Assembly: GCF_004369205.1 (NCBI RefSeq)
Contig: NZ_QFGA01000002.1
Coordinates: 868,001-932,000 of the forward strand
Source of the DNA: Pelotomaculum schinkii
Lineage (GTDB): Bacteria > Bacillota > Desulfotomaculia > Desulfotomaculales > Pelotomaculaceae
Direction: 5' to 3'
Length of the DNA stretch: 64,000 nt
Of this stretch, positions 1 through 7,529 are shown piece by piece. Under the pieces are notes generated by a model that had not been told where the DNA came from, made no database searches, and saw only the letters and a list, made by a program, of their open reading frames with translations. Made by a program: the position numbers and the translations under genes. Position 1 is the stretch's first letter; each line of letters begins with the position of its first letter.

Positions 1-691
1 CTGTTAATACTTTTTCCGGTTTCCCCATAATATAAATCCGGCCTTTTTGCATCAGGAGCAAGCTGTCGCAGTACTGGCCGGCCAGGTTTAAGTCGTGGAA
101 GACCACCACAACGGTTGCATGTTCCTCCCGGTTCAACCGCTTTAGCAGATTCAAGATTTCGACCTGGTGGTTGATGTCCAGGTGGGAAGTGGGTTCGTCC
201 AGCAAAATTATTTCCGGTTCCTGGGCCAAAGCCTTGGCTACAATTACCCTTTGCCGCTCGCCGCCGCTGATGGCGGTGATCGGCCGGCGGGCCAGGTGAC
301 GCGTGTTGGTCAGTTCCATCACACGGTTGACCAGCGCAAAATCTTTTTCACTTTCCCCCTGAAAGCGGCCCAGGTGAGGTGACCGGCCCATCATGATTAT
401 TTCTTCGACGGTAAAAGAAAAATTAACTGCCGTTTCCTGGGGCACCACGGCCATTTTTTTGGCCACTTCACGGGCATGAAGCTCGTAAAGGTCCCGATCA
501 TCCAGCAACACGGCGCCACCGGTAGGTTTAAGCACACGGCTGATGGAGCGTAAAAGGGTCGACTTGCCGGAGCCGTTGGGACCAATGATCCCGGTAAAAC
601 TTCCTCTGGCAAATGAAAAGGTCAAACCGTCCAGAACCCTGGTTGCGCCGTAGGAACATGCGAGATCGATTATTCTTAGGGTTACCGCCAC
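1..691 (-). CDS. btuD: Corrinoid/siderophore-type ABC transporter ATPase (BtuD/FecE family), 3' end outside window
   Basis: ATP-binding subunit that would power the adjacent FecCD-type permease for corrinoid import. The visible 230 residues start at a GTG preceded by GGAGGT at good spacing. An upstream ATG is out of frame. Walker A (GPNGSGKST) is near residues 37-45, a Q-loop follows, then the signature SGGERQ, Walker B with LLDEP and the H-loop histidine in VVFHD. The gene follows the permease after about 40 bases and is the last visible member of the cbiZ-btuF-btuC-btuD operon. The family is typically 250-270 residues, so only the tail is missing. A siderophore or haem ATPase is possible from the sequence alone. 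The corrinoid role rests on the neighbouring cbiZ. Confidence 0.9.
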   Translation of the reverse strand, partial: MAVTLRIIDLACSYGATRVLDGLTFSFARGSFTGIIGPNGSGKSTLLRSISRVLKPTGGAVLLDDRDLYELHAREVAKKMAVVPQETAVNFSFTVEEIIMMGRSPHLGRFQGESEKDFALVNRVMELTNTRHLARRPITAISGGERQRVIVAKALAQEPEIILLDEPTSHLDINHQVEILNLLKRLNREEHATVVVVFHDLNLAGQYCDSLLLMQKGRIYIMGKPEKVLT

Positions 692-732
692 TTTCTTACC
701 TCCAGTGTCATGCGCCGCCTGGCCACCCGCTG

Positions 733-1791
733 TCAAAACCCGGCAGATCCTTTTTTACGCAACAGGTAAATAAAAAAGGGCCCCCCGCACAATGCCGTAA
801 TAACGCCTACCGGTATTTCTTCAGGAGCCGCAGCCACGCGGGCCAGAGCGTCTGCGGCGACCAAAAATATAGCGCCGGTGAGAATAGACGCGGGGAGGAG
901 TACACGGTGGTCGGGTCCTACCAGAAGACGAACGGCATGGGGGATGATCAGGCCCACAAAACCGATCACGCCGCTGACGGCCACAGCGGACGCCGCCGCC
1001 AAAGTCGCGGCTCCCAGCATGATTTGTTTCAGGCGCTCCACATCTATCCCCAGGTGTTGCGCGGGTTCCTCTCCCAGGAGCATCACGTTCAAGTGCCGGG
1101 CAAAGACGTACATCAGGGTAAAACTGACCACAGAGTAGGGCAACAAAACCAGAACGTAGTCCCAGCCGCGGCCGGCAAGGCCCCCCATCAGCCAAAAGAT
1201 GACCTGGTGAATATTCTCGCCGCTCGTGATCATTGCGTATGAGGTCAAAGCCGAAAGAAACGAGCCCACCGCGATGCCGGCCAGGAGCAGGGTTGACATC
1301 GGCGCCCGGTTCCCCACCCTGGCCAATCCGTATACTAATATAGCTGTCACCGCCGCTCCCAGAAAAGCGAAAACAGGAATTGTATAGATCCCCAGGGCAC
1401 TGGCTCCCAGGCCAAAAAGCATCGCTGCCGTGGCGCCCAGGGCGGCGCCGGAGGAAATGCCGAGGATATAAGGGTCTCCCATGGGGTTTTGCAGGAGTCC
1501 CTGGAGCACCACCCCGGAAGCGGCAAGCCCGGCGCCAACCAGCACTGCAAGACACACCCGCGCCAGTCTCATCTGAAGGACAATCGTTTCAAAGCTATCC
1601 GGCCAATCCCCACGGGGAATGCAGCTGCCCAACACGGGGGCCTTGCGCAGAAGCATCAACAAAACATCACCGGGGCTGATCGGCGCCGGGCCGATGGTCG
1701 TGCACAGGATGACGGTTACGCCCAATACCAGCAGCAAGGCGCTGTTGATAGCCCTCCAACGCCAAACCCGACCCTGAGGATCCAAGAGCAA
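733..1791 (-). CDS. btuC: Corrinoid ABC transporter permease (FecCD/BtuC family)
   Basis: Integral membrane permease of a FecCD-type importer, about 350 residues and mostly hydrophobic. It has the family hallmarks: LARVCLAVLVGAGLAASG near the N-terminus, a GDPYILGISSGAALGA loop, and VGFVGLIIPHAVRLLVGPDHR in the C-terminal half, the region that contacts the ATPase. The open frame extends further upstream, but that part overlaps the substrate-binding protein gene. The likely start is a TTG (1791, or 1785 two codons later) behind AAGGGGG, directly after the stop of the binding-protein gene. It sits between the binding protein and the ATPase on the same strand, as in standard btuFCD-like operons. 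Confidence 0.88.
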   Translation of the reverse strand: MLLDPQGRVWRWRAINSALLLVLGVTVILCTTIGPAPISPGDVLLMLLRKAPVLGSCIPRGDWPDSFETIVLQMRLARVCLAVLVGAGLAASGVVLQGLLQNPMGDPYILGISSGAALGATAAMLFGLGASALGIYTIPVFAFLGAAVTAILVYGLARVGNRAPMSTLLLAGIAVGSFLSALTSYAMITSGENIHQVIFWLMGGLAGRGWDYVLVLLPYSVVSFTLMYVFARHLNVMLLGEEPAQHLGIDVERLKQIMLGAATLAAASAVAVSGVIGFVGLIIPHAVRLLVGPDHRVLLPASILTGAIFLVAADALARVAAAPEEIPVGVITALCGGPFFIYLLRKKGSAGF

Positions 1792-1798
1792 AGCCCCC

Positions 1799-2761
1799 TT
1801 ATAACTGTTTGTCAAAAAGCTCCGGATGAATGGACTTGGCCACAAGTTCAAGGCTTTCCACCACGCGCGGTCCAGTGCGCGTAACAATGTCTTGATCTGG
1901 CAGGAATTCCACCCGGTTATTTTTGATCGCTTCGACCTTTTCCCAGCCAATCCGTCCTTTTATTTGCTCTGCCGTCAGTAGTGAGGCGCCGTGGTAACAA
2001 AAGATGATTACTTGCGGATTGTGTGACAGAACCATCTCAGGACTAAAGGTCACCCAGTCCTGATCTACGTCGCCGGCGATATTCTTACCGCCCGCCGTGA
2101 CGATCAGACTGTTGATAAAACTTTTGGCGCCGCCCGTAGTGAGTGGATCGGGCCATATTTCAAAAAAGACATCAGGTTTCTTATCATCAGGCAGGTCCCT
2201 TACCTTGGCGTGGACCATATTAATCCGCTGCTCCATGTCTGAGGCCAGGTTGTCCGCCTCAGTGGCCGCGCCGGTGATCCGCCCGATAAGCTTGATTGTT
2301 TCCACCACCTGCGCAAGGTTCAAAGGATTGGTGGCAACCACGGTCAGGCCGGCCTTTTCCAACAGGGGGATATATTCTTTATGAATATTCGTCGCCAGGA
2401 CCAGGTCCGGCTGCGCGGCTACGATCAACTCCGAGTTGGGAGTACTGAAGCCACCGATTTTGGGCTTGGCCAGGGCTTCGGCCGGGTAATCACAATATTC
2501 AGTAACCCCTACCAGCTTATCCCCCAAACCCAGGGCAAAAAGGGTCTCAGTAGTGGCGGGAACAAGTGAGACGATCCGTTGCGGCGCCTTGTTGATAGTC
2601 ACCTGCCTGCCCAGGTCATCAGTTACGGTCATGGGGAAACCAGAACCGCTTGCAATAGGTTCAGCCTTCCCGCAGCCCTGCAGCAAAACCGCCACAACCA
2701 GCGCCACCAAAACACAACAGGCAGCTTTAAAAGTCAACCTGCTCTTTTTTTCTATCACCAT
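1799..2761 (-). CDS. btuF: Corrinoid-binding lipoprotein (BtuF/FecB family)
   Basis: Extracytoplasmic solute-binding lipoprotein, 320 residues. The N-terminus has a positively charged stretch, a hydrophobic segment and a lipobox ending LLQGC, so it should be anchored by a lipidated cysteine. The mature part has the TroA/BtuF-type pattern: ITDDLGRQVTI-like entry strand, QRIVSLVPATTETLFALGLGDKLVGVTEYCDYP, and PDLVLATN. The AGGAGGGTGAA ribosome binding site places the ATG firmly. The permease start lies directly after its stop, so translation is probably coupled. The ligand is inferred to be a corrinoid because cbiZ is the first gene of the operon. Confidence 0.9.
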   Translation of the reverse strand: MVIEKKSRLTFKAACCVLVALVVAVLLQGCGKAEPIASGSGFPMTVTDDLGRQVTINKAPQRIVSLVPATTETLFALGLGDKLVGVTEYCDYPAEALAKPKIGGFSTPNSELIVAAQPDLVLATNIHKEYIPLLEKAGLTVVATNPLNLAQVVETIKLIGRITGAATEADNLASDMEQRINMVHAKVRDLPDDKKPDVFFEIWPDPLTTGGAKSFINSLIVTAGGKNIAGDVDQDWVTFSPEMVLSHNPQVIIFCYHGASLLTAEQIKGRIGWEKVEAIKNNRVEFLPDQDIVTRTGPRVVESLELVAKSIHPELFDKQL

Positions 2762-2807
2762 TTCACCCTCCTGTGGTACCGGGTACCTAACTTATTAACT
2801 TACTGAG

Positions 2808-3590
2808 TTATGTCCTGTCAGATTCTTCGGCCGCCCTCGTCAGGTAGCGGCGCAATGCCTGCGACAACCCCTGGCGGACCCCGCGCGCGAGCAGGTAACC
2901 CGCCAGGGTCCCTGGTCCGGCATAAGGTGCGGCCGGTGTTTGAGCGGCCCCGGCAATCACCAGCGCGTCAGTGGTCGTCCCGCTGGCGTAGGCGCCGGTG
3001 TCCGGGCATTTAATCCCGAGTTCGCGCAGCGTTTGGGTCTTCGCTTCCGTTGCTGTCTGCACGGCGTTGACCAGGGCGCCGGGCGACAGGGCATGGGACA
3101 AAAAAGCCATGATGTTAATCGTTCCCGGGTTTGGGGTCACAGTGTCCAGCAGGCAATCCGGCGTAATGCCTGCGGCGCAGGCATTACTGACACCGGCAGA
3201 AACTATCACCAGCGCTTGACATCCCTGTTTTGAAAGCCGTACCCAACAAGCGTCACTGACCCGAGCCGCAGTCATAAGCGCCAACCACTGCCCGCTATCC
3301 GAGGCATGGTATTCTGGAAACGTGTCAGCCAAAAAAGACGCCGCCTCATCCGCCGGGTGGGCAGTGTGGTAACCGGGCTCAACCTGCCGGTTGACAAAAT
3401 ACCGTTTTGGCCCCAGGCCGCCACCGACTACCGCGGAACTGATACTGACCCAAGGCGCCCCGGCGTCAACGAAGATAGTTTGAGGTCCCAACATGGCGCG
3501 CAGGCCAAGCCCGGGGCTAATCCACCGCCCGGACTCAGGAAGCAGGTATTCAACGGTAGTTTGCTCTTCAGGCGTCAAGCTTGCTCCCAT
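2808..3590 (-). CDS. cbiZ: Adenosylcobinamide amidohydrolase CbiZ
   Basis: CbiZ cleaves the aminopropanol side of adenosylcobinamide or pseudocobalamin to give adenosylcobyric acid, so salvaged corrinoids can be rebuilt with the cell's own lower ligand. The 260-residue protein shows the family signatures VSAGVSNACAAG around residue 130 and a GTINIM segment, plus a glycine-rich AVVGGGLG stretch. It is the first gene of a four-gene minus-strand operon with the BtuF/BtuC/BtuD-like transporter, a known bacterial and archaeal salvage arrangement. The ATG has GAGAGG directly abutting it, so a TTG four codons in (3578) behind GGGAG could be the real start. Confidence 0.85.
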   Translation of the reverse strand: MGASLTPEEQTTVEYLLPESGRWISPGLGLRAMLGPQTIFVDAGAPWVSISSAVVGGGLGPKRYFVNRQVEPGYHTAHPADEAASFLADTFPEYHASDSGQWLALMTAARVSDACWVRLSKQGCQALVIVSAGVSNACAAGITPDCLLDTVTPNPGTINIMAFLSHALSPGALVNAVQTATEAKTQTLRELGIKCPDTGAYASGTTTDALVIAGAAQTPAAPYAGPGTLAGYLLARGVRQGLSQALRRYLTRAAEESDRT

Positions 3591-3765
3591 CCTCTCAAAT
3601 GAAAACTGATGATGGCTCGAACAGCCACTTATTATGTAGTATTATCCTTAATGGGAAGAAATCCCTGCCGAAGAAAGATCATATGTGGGAATGCAGAGTA
3701 AAATCTTTTTGACGAAAGGATTCAACCATTCTGCCTGTGAACATTTAATTAGAATTTAACTTTTA

Positions 3766-3788
3766 TGCAAATGAAATTTTCATTTGCA
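3766..3788. repeat. 23-bp perfect palindrome
   Basis: Arms TGCAAATGAAA and TTTCATTTGCA are exact reverse complements around a single central T. It lies about 180 bp upstream of cbiZ and could be an operator for that operon or part of a bidirectional terminator. No T-run follows on either side, which favours a protein-binding site. Confidence 0.5.
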
Positions 3789-3879
3789 AAACACCAAGCA
3801 TTCATGTTAGTCTAAATGCAAACAAATCAGCATTATGTTTACCGCTTTCAAGCTAAGTAAGGGCAAGCAGAATATAACA

Positions 3880-3911
3880 AATCCAGATTTCCACTAGTGG
3901 AAATCTGGATT
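3880..3911 (-). terminator. 32-bp perfect palindrome, probable terminator of the TetR gene
   Basis: Two 16-base arms (AATCCAGATTTCCACT and its exact complement) abut with no spacer. The palindrome starts about 20 bases after the stop codon of the TetR gene and is followed on the minus strand by TTGTTATATT, so it can form a strong 3' hairpin. The perfect symmetry also allows termination of transcripts from the other side. Confidence 0.55.
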
Positions 3912-3929
3912 CGACTTGGTTGCTGGAAG

Positions 3930-4529
3930 CTAAACAGGCTTCGTTAATCCCTCCGAAATATAATCGATAATTACGTCCATAATTTTAGGGAACAAATCAC
4001 TGCCAAACTTCTCCTTGTACAAGCGAAGCATCATAATGGCACGCATGACCCCGTTAATCACTTCCGGATCTTGTTCTTTCAGTACACCCCGCTCGATTAA
4101 AGCCTGAACGAAAACAATCCCCTTTTTATCATTATCCTGCGCAAAGTCATCAACAAGATGCTTGGGTAATTTACGGATAATGCGTTCATGTTCGCCATCT
4201 TCAAACCACTGCTGCAGCAAAGGGTTTTCATCGGCCATTTGAAAAGCCATATGAAAGAAGGAAGAGATCAATTCCTTGGGGGGCAGATTTTTCCGCAGGT
4301 GCTCCCCTATTAACCGGTTTGAAATCTCTTCCTGGTTTTGCAGGATCACATAAAAGAGTTCTTCTTTTGAGGTGAAAAATTTATAAAAAGAACCCTTGCT
4401 AATCCCACAGGCCTGCACCAGGTCGTCGATACTCGTCTTAGAGAGGCCATACTGAATAAAAAGCTCTTTACCTTTGGTCAAGAGGCACTGCCTTATTTGT
4501 TCCTTTTCATTTTCATTGAATTTAGACAT
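3930..4529 (-). CDS. TetR/AcrR family transcriptional regulator
   Basis: One-component repressor of 199 residues. The N-terminal helix-turn-helix is clear: a GKELFIQYGLSKTSIDDLV segment, then QACGISKGSFYKFF with the usual recognition-helix pattern, then SKEELF. The rest is an alpha-helical ligand-binding domain with no recognisable ligand. The frame opens 17 codons further upstream, but AAGGAGA seven bases before the ATG at 4529 fixes the start. It is divergent from an ABC-F gene whose promoter contains an inverted repeat, so it probably represses that gene and perhaps itself, with the inducing ligand unknown. Confidence 0.88.
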   Translation of the reverse strand: MSKFNENEKEQIRQCLLTKGKELFIQYGLSKTSIDDLVQACGISKGSFYKFFTSKEELFYVILQNQEEISNRLIGEHLRKNLPPKELISSFFHMAFQMADENPLLQQWFEDGEHERIIRKLPKHLVDDFAQDNDKKGIVFVQALIERGVLKEQDPEVINGVMRAIMMLRLYKEKFGSDLFPKIMDVIIDYISEGLTKPV

Positions 4530-4565
4530 TCCCAATCTCCTTTTAATTGAATTGGTGAATAGTTG

Positions 4566-4594
4566 TTGACTTTTAGTCACGTAGTTCTTATAAT
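4566..4594 (+). promoter_or_regulatory. Sigma-A promoter of the ABC-F gene with an internal inverted repeat
   Basis: TTGACT (4566-4571) is followed after exactly 17 bases by TATAAT (4589-4594), a near-consensus vegetative promoter reading toward the ABC-F gene. The inverted repeat TGACT-TTT-AGTCA (4567-4579) overlaps the -35 box and spacer, where a repressor would block RNA polymerase. It is the best candidate operator for the divergent TetR protein. Confidence 0.7.
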
Positions 4595-4652
4595 TATCAT
4601 ACCAGCTAATTTGAAAAATGTAAAGGTTTAATCCATTGAAAGAGGAATAAAA

Positions 4653-6560
4653 ATGAGTCTGTTAGTGCTTGAGAATATCGTCAAAGAATATAGAAATCAA
4701 TGCGTATTAAATGGTGTGAGCTTAAGGGTTGAAAGAGGAGAGCGGGTGGCGCTGGTAGGTCCTAACGGGGCCGGTAAAACCACGCTGCTTAATATTGCCA
4801 TGGGGCTTGAGCATAGTGATAGAGGAAGCGCCGTCACAGCACGTAATATCAAGGTGGGACATCTCAGTCAGGATTTAAAGGATATTGAAACCACTGATAA
4901 TAAAACAGATACCGCTCTTCATTATGAAAAAGTTTATAGACTGGAGAGAAAGCTCAGGGAACTGGAAAAACAAATGGACGAACAGAGCAAAAACTCAGGC
5001 TCGTCTTTGTATAAGAGTTTATTGGATGAGTATGCAAAACTGATTACCAGGTACGAGGCCATGGATGGGTATACAGTTGAAACGAAAATAAGGAAAATAC
5101 TGCTTGGCCTTGGCCTGCGCCAGGAGACTCTCAGTACTCCGCTCAACAGGATGAGCGGAGGAGAAAGAATGCGTGTCGCGATTGCCCGGATTCTTTTAGA
5201 GGAACCGGACCTTTTGATACTTGACGAGCCTACCAATCATCTTGATATCCAATCAACTGAATGGTTTGAAAGCTTTCTTAAAAATTTTAAAGGCGGCATA
5301 CTCTTCGTATCCCATGATCGTTATTTTCTTGATCGGGTAGCAACAAGAGTCGCTGAGCTTGAAAAAGGCAGCATTTCCGTGAGAAGCGGCAACTATTCGA
5401 ACTATCTTGCGCATAAAAAACAGTTGAGCCAGTTTGTAGCAAATGAGCAAAGACGCTTAAGATGGACGATAAGAAACACGAATGAAATAGTGCAGGGGCT
5501 TAAGAGCAAGGGCAAGTCAAAGGCATCAAAGAGCAGGGAAAAGGAGATCAAAAAGCTTAATGACGAGCTGCGCAAAAGCCTTGGAGCGCTGAAAAAACAG
5601 GAGCATCTGCGCAAGGCAGACGGCCCAAAAATTAGATTTAAAAAAATAAGGCATGTCAGCAAGGAAATCGCGTGGGCCGACAACTTGAGGAAATCCTTTG
5701 GAGACGTAACCCTGTTCTCAGGCGCCAGCTTTCACATCAGAGGCGGGGAAAGGGTAGGTATAATCGGCCCCAATGGATGCGGTAAGACAACACTTGTCAA
5801 TTTGCTGCTTGGCAATGACCAGAACTATGAAGGCTTACTGAGGCTTGGCGGATGGGTCAAATACTCCTACATGGGACAGGAAGTATTATTTGAAAATGAT
5901 CAGCTGACAATGCTTCAGCTTATATTATCCAAAAGGGAAATTCAAGAGAGGGAAGCCAGGGACTACCTGGCGCGGTTTCAATTTTATGGTGATGAGGTTG
6001 ATAAAAGCATACAGGTTTTAAGCGGTGGAGAACGTGTAAGGCTTTATCTTGCATGTGTAATGCTTGAGGATGCAGACTGCCTGATCCTTGATGAACCTAC
6101 AAACCATCTTGACATGCCGGCCAGGGATGCGGTTGAAGCCGCGTTAAAGGAATTTAAGGGCACCATTATAGCAGTTACCCACGACAGATACTACCTGACG
6201 CATTGTGTCGGAAAAATATTTGAAATCGAAAATGGAAAGATAACTACCTACGAAGGCAACTATGATTTCTACAAAAAGGTCAAATACGGCATTGATGAGG
6301 AGAATACCGAAAAGAAAGAGTCTAAACCGGCTGAACGCTCAAGCAAAAATACTATCAACAAAAAACCTGCCGTCACTAAAAGCGAAAGCCTGGAAAAGCA
6401 AAGGCAGGAAATTGAGGATCAAATTATGGATCTTGAGGATAAGATCAAAGAGATGGAAGCCCTATTTGATATATCAACCCCCAGGGAAAAGTATAATGAA
6501 TATGGTGAATTATTGAATGAAGTCGAACGGCTTTATAGTAAGTGGAATGCCCTGATATAG
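4653..6560 (+). CDS. ABC-F family ATPase (ribosome-associated, possible antibiotic resistance factor)
   Basis: Soluble tandem ABC protein of 635 residues without membrane segments. The first nucleotide-binding domain has Walker A GPNGAGKTT near residues 36-44, signature MSGGERMR and ILDEPTNHLD. A charged helical linker (about residues 240-320) is the P-site tRNA-interaction motif region. The second domain has GPNGCGKTT, LSGGERVR and a second LDEPTNHLD. The last 90 residues form a lysine/glutamate-rich coiled coil like the Uup C-terminal domain. ABC-F proteins act on the ribosome's E site; some eject antibiotics. The divergent TetR gene and its operator suggest drug-inducible expression, which favours a resistance role over a housekeeping one, but the subfamily cannot be assigned by eye. 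Confidence 0.9.
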   Translation: MSLLVLENIVKEYRNQCVLNGVSLRVERGERVALVGPNGAGKTTLLNIAMGLEHSDRGSAVTARNIKVGHLSQDLKDIETTDNKTDTALHYEKVYRLERKLRELEKQMDEQSKNSGSSLYKSLLDEYAKLITRYEAMDGYTVETKIRKILLGLGLRQETLSTPLNRMSGGERMRVAIARILLEEPDLLILDEPTNHLDIQSTEWFESFLKNFKGGILFVSHDRYFLDRVATRVAELEKGSISVRSGNYSNYLAHKKQLSQFVANEQRRLRWTIRNTNEIVQGLKSKGKSKASKSREKEIKKLNDELRKSLGALKKQEHLRKADGPKIRFKKIRHVSKEIAWADNLRKSFGDVTLFSGASFHIRGGERVGIIGPNGCGKTTLVNLLLGNDQNYEGLLRLGGWVKYSYMGQEVLFENDQLTMLQLILSKREIQEREARDYLARFQFYGDEVDKSIQVLSGGERVRLYLACVMLEDADCLILDEPTNHLDMPARDAVEAALKEFKGTIIAVTHDRYYLTHCVGKIFEIENGKITTYEGNYDFYKKVKYGIDEENTEKKESKPAERSSKNTINKKPAVTKSESLEKQRQEIEDQIMDLEDKIKEMEALFDISTPREKYNEYGELLNEVERLYSKWNALI

Positions 6561-6607
6561 AATCCCTTGAAAATAACATAAACTAACTCGCATGTTTTTG
6601 CACCAAG

Positions 6608-7285
6608 TTAATACTGCTTGAGATAATATTCGATGTTGCTTTTTACCTGGGAAGCCGGTTTGTATACACCGAAATGCCCTTCGCAAAGGATGTCGGCTTT
6701 CAGTTCAAGAAGCCTCTGCATTGATTTTCTCCACTGATCCATATCCGACCCCCAGGACGGGTCAAAGGGGCCGTGAATGTCCTGGCCAAATAAAATCCTG
6801 GTTCCTTTTAAATCCAGATACGGGCTGATTCCACCGGGGGTATGCCCGGGAGTGAAGGGACAATAGAGCGCCACATCCCCCACGAACAGGTCCGGACATT
6901 CACCACTCAGTACTACATCAACCGTTACCGGCTGATATTTTACACCGTAGTACCTTGCCCCCGTCAGTTCGGACCTGCCTTCGGCAACAGCCCCTCTTTC
7001 CAGCTCATGGCACACCACTTTTGCTCCCTTAGACTGAAAGTAACGAAGCCCCCCGATGTGGTCAATATGCCCGTGGGTAGCCACCACATACTTTAATAAT
7101 GCAGGGTCAAGGCCAAGGCTCCGGATATTTTCTAAAATTGCTCCGCATGAGTCGCCAACCCCGGCGTCCACCAGAGCAAGCTCGTCCCCTCCATCCACCA
7201 GGTATACACAGCAATCTCGCTCATCGGTTATCTCCGGCCCCCCAACCATGTAGACACGATGAAAGATTTTAAAAGGCTTCCGCAT
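6608..7285 (-). CDS. MBL-fold metallohydrolase
   Basis: Metallo-beta-lactamase-fold protein, 225 residues. It carries the binuclear metal motif THGHIDH (HxHxDH), a further histidine in FTPGHTPGG, the bridging aspartate in LFGQDIHG and a late histidine in CEGHFG. This is the glyoxalase-II-like or lactonase-like layout, and the substrate is not evident. An ATG at 7285 behind a G-rich stretch is preferred over a GTG 15 codons upstream. The gene is divergent from the AbrB-type permease across a perfect 20-bp palindrome, so the two may share a regulator. Confidence 0.85.
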   Translation of the reverse strand: MRKPFKIFHRVYMVGGPEITDERDCCVYLVDGGDELALVDAGVGDSCGAILENIRSLGLDPALLKYVVATHGHIDHIGGLRYFQSKGAKVVCHELERGAVAEGRSELTGARYYGVKYQPVTVDVVLSGECPDLFVGDVALYCPFTPGHTPGGISPYLDLKGTRILFGQDIHGPFDPSWGSDMDQWRKSMQRLLELKADILCEGHFGVYKPASQVKSNIEYYLKQY

Positions 7286-7380
7286 TCTTGCCCAACCCCC
7301 TGACCGTGGCCTTATATGCAGCGCAATCACATCAGTCCGCAGTATGACATCATTTTATCCATATAATTCGCCGCCCAATA

Positions 7381-7400
7381 TTGTATAATTAATTATACAA
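7381..7400. promoter_or_regulatory. 20-bp perfect palindrome, candidate operator
   Basis: TTGTATAATT followed directly by its exact reverse complement AATTATACAA. It lies between two divergent genes, about 95 bp from the MBL-fold start and 130 bp from the permease start. The GTATA...TATAC edges resemble sites bound by GntR-family dimers, although no such regulator is encoded nearby. Confidence 0.5.
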
Positions 7401-7529
7401 ACAATAAGGCTCCTTTACCAGCAATAACGGCTGTCTTATGGGCTTTATATCATTATCACTGCATCGAAAAGGCAACGTAGACCTGTGCCAATCCAAATAT
7501 TTTAGCGCAGACAGTAAAGAGGTATCCTA

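Larger units (their letters stand above)
3591..3929. other. Intergenic region with two perfect palindromes; no gene or riboswitch seen
   Basis: The upstream side of the cbiZ operon faces the 3' end of the TetR gene. It is AT-rich and has no credible reading frame. I looked on the minus strand for a cobalamin riboswitch (B12 box and surrounding core) because corrinoid genes follow, and did not find one. A short GGCT..AGCC hairpin near 3613 and the two palindromes listed separately are the only structures seen. Confidence 0.6.

Noticed and set aside
3591-3900. Cobalamin riboswitch upstream of cbiZ
   Set aside because: The GCCACT near 3625 lies on the wrong strand and no B12-box core or pairing stem was found on the minus strand.
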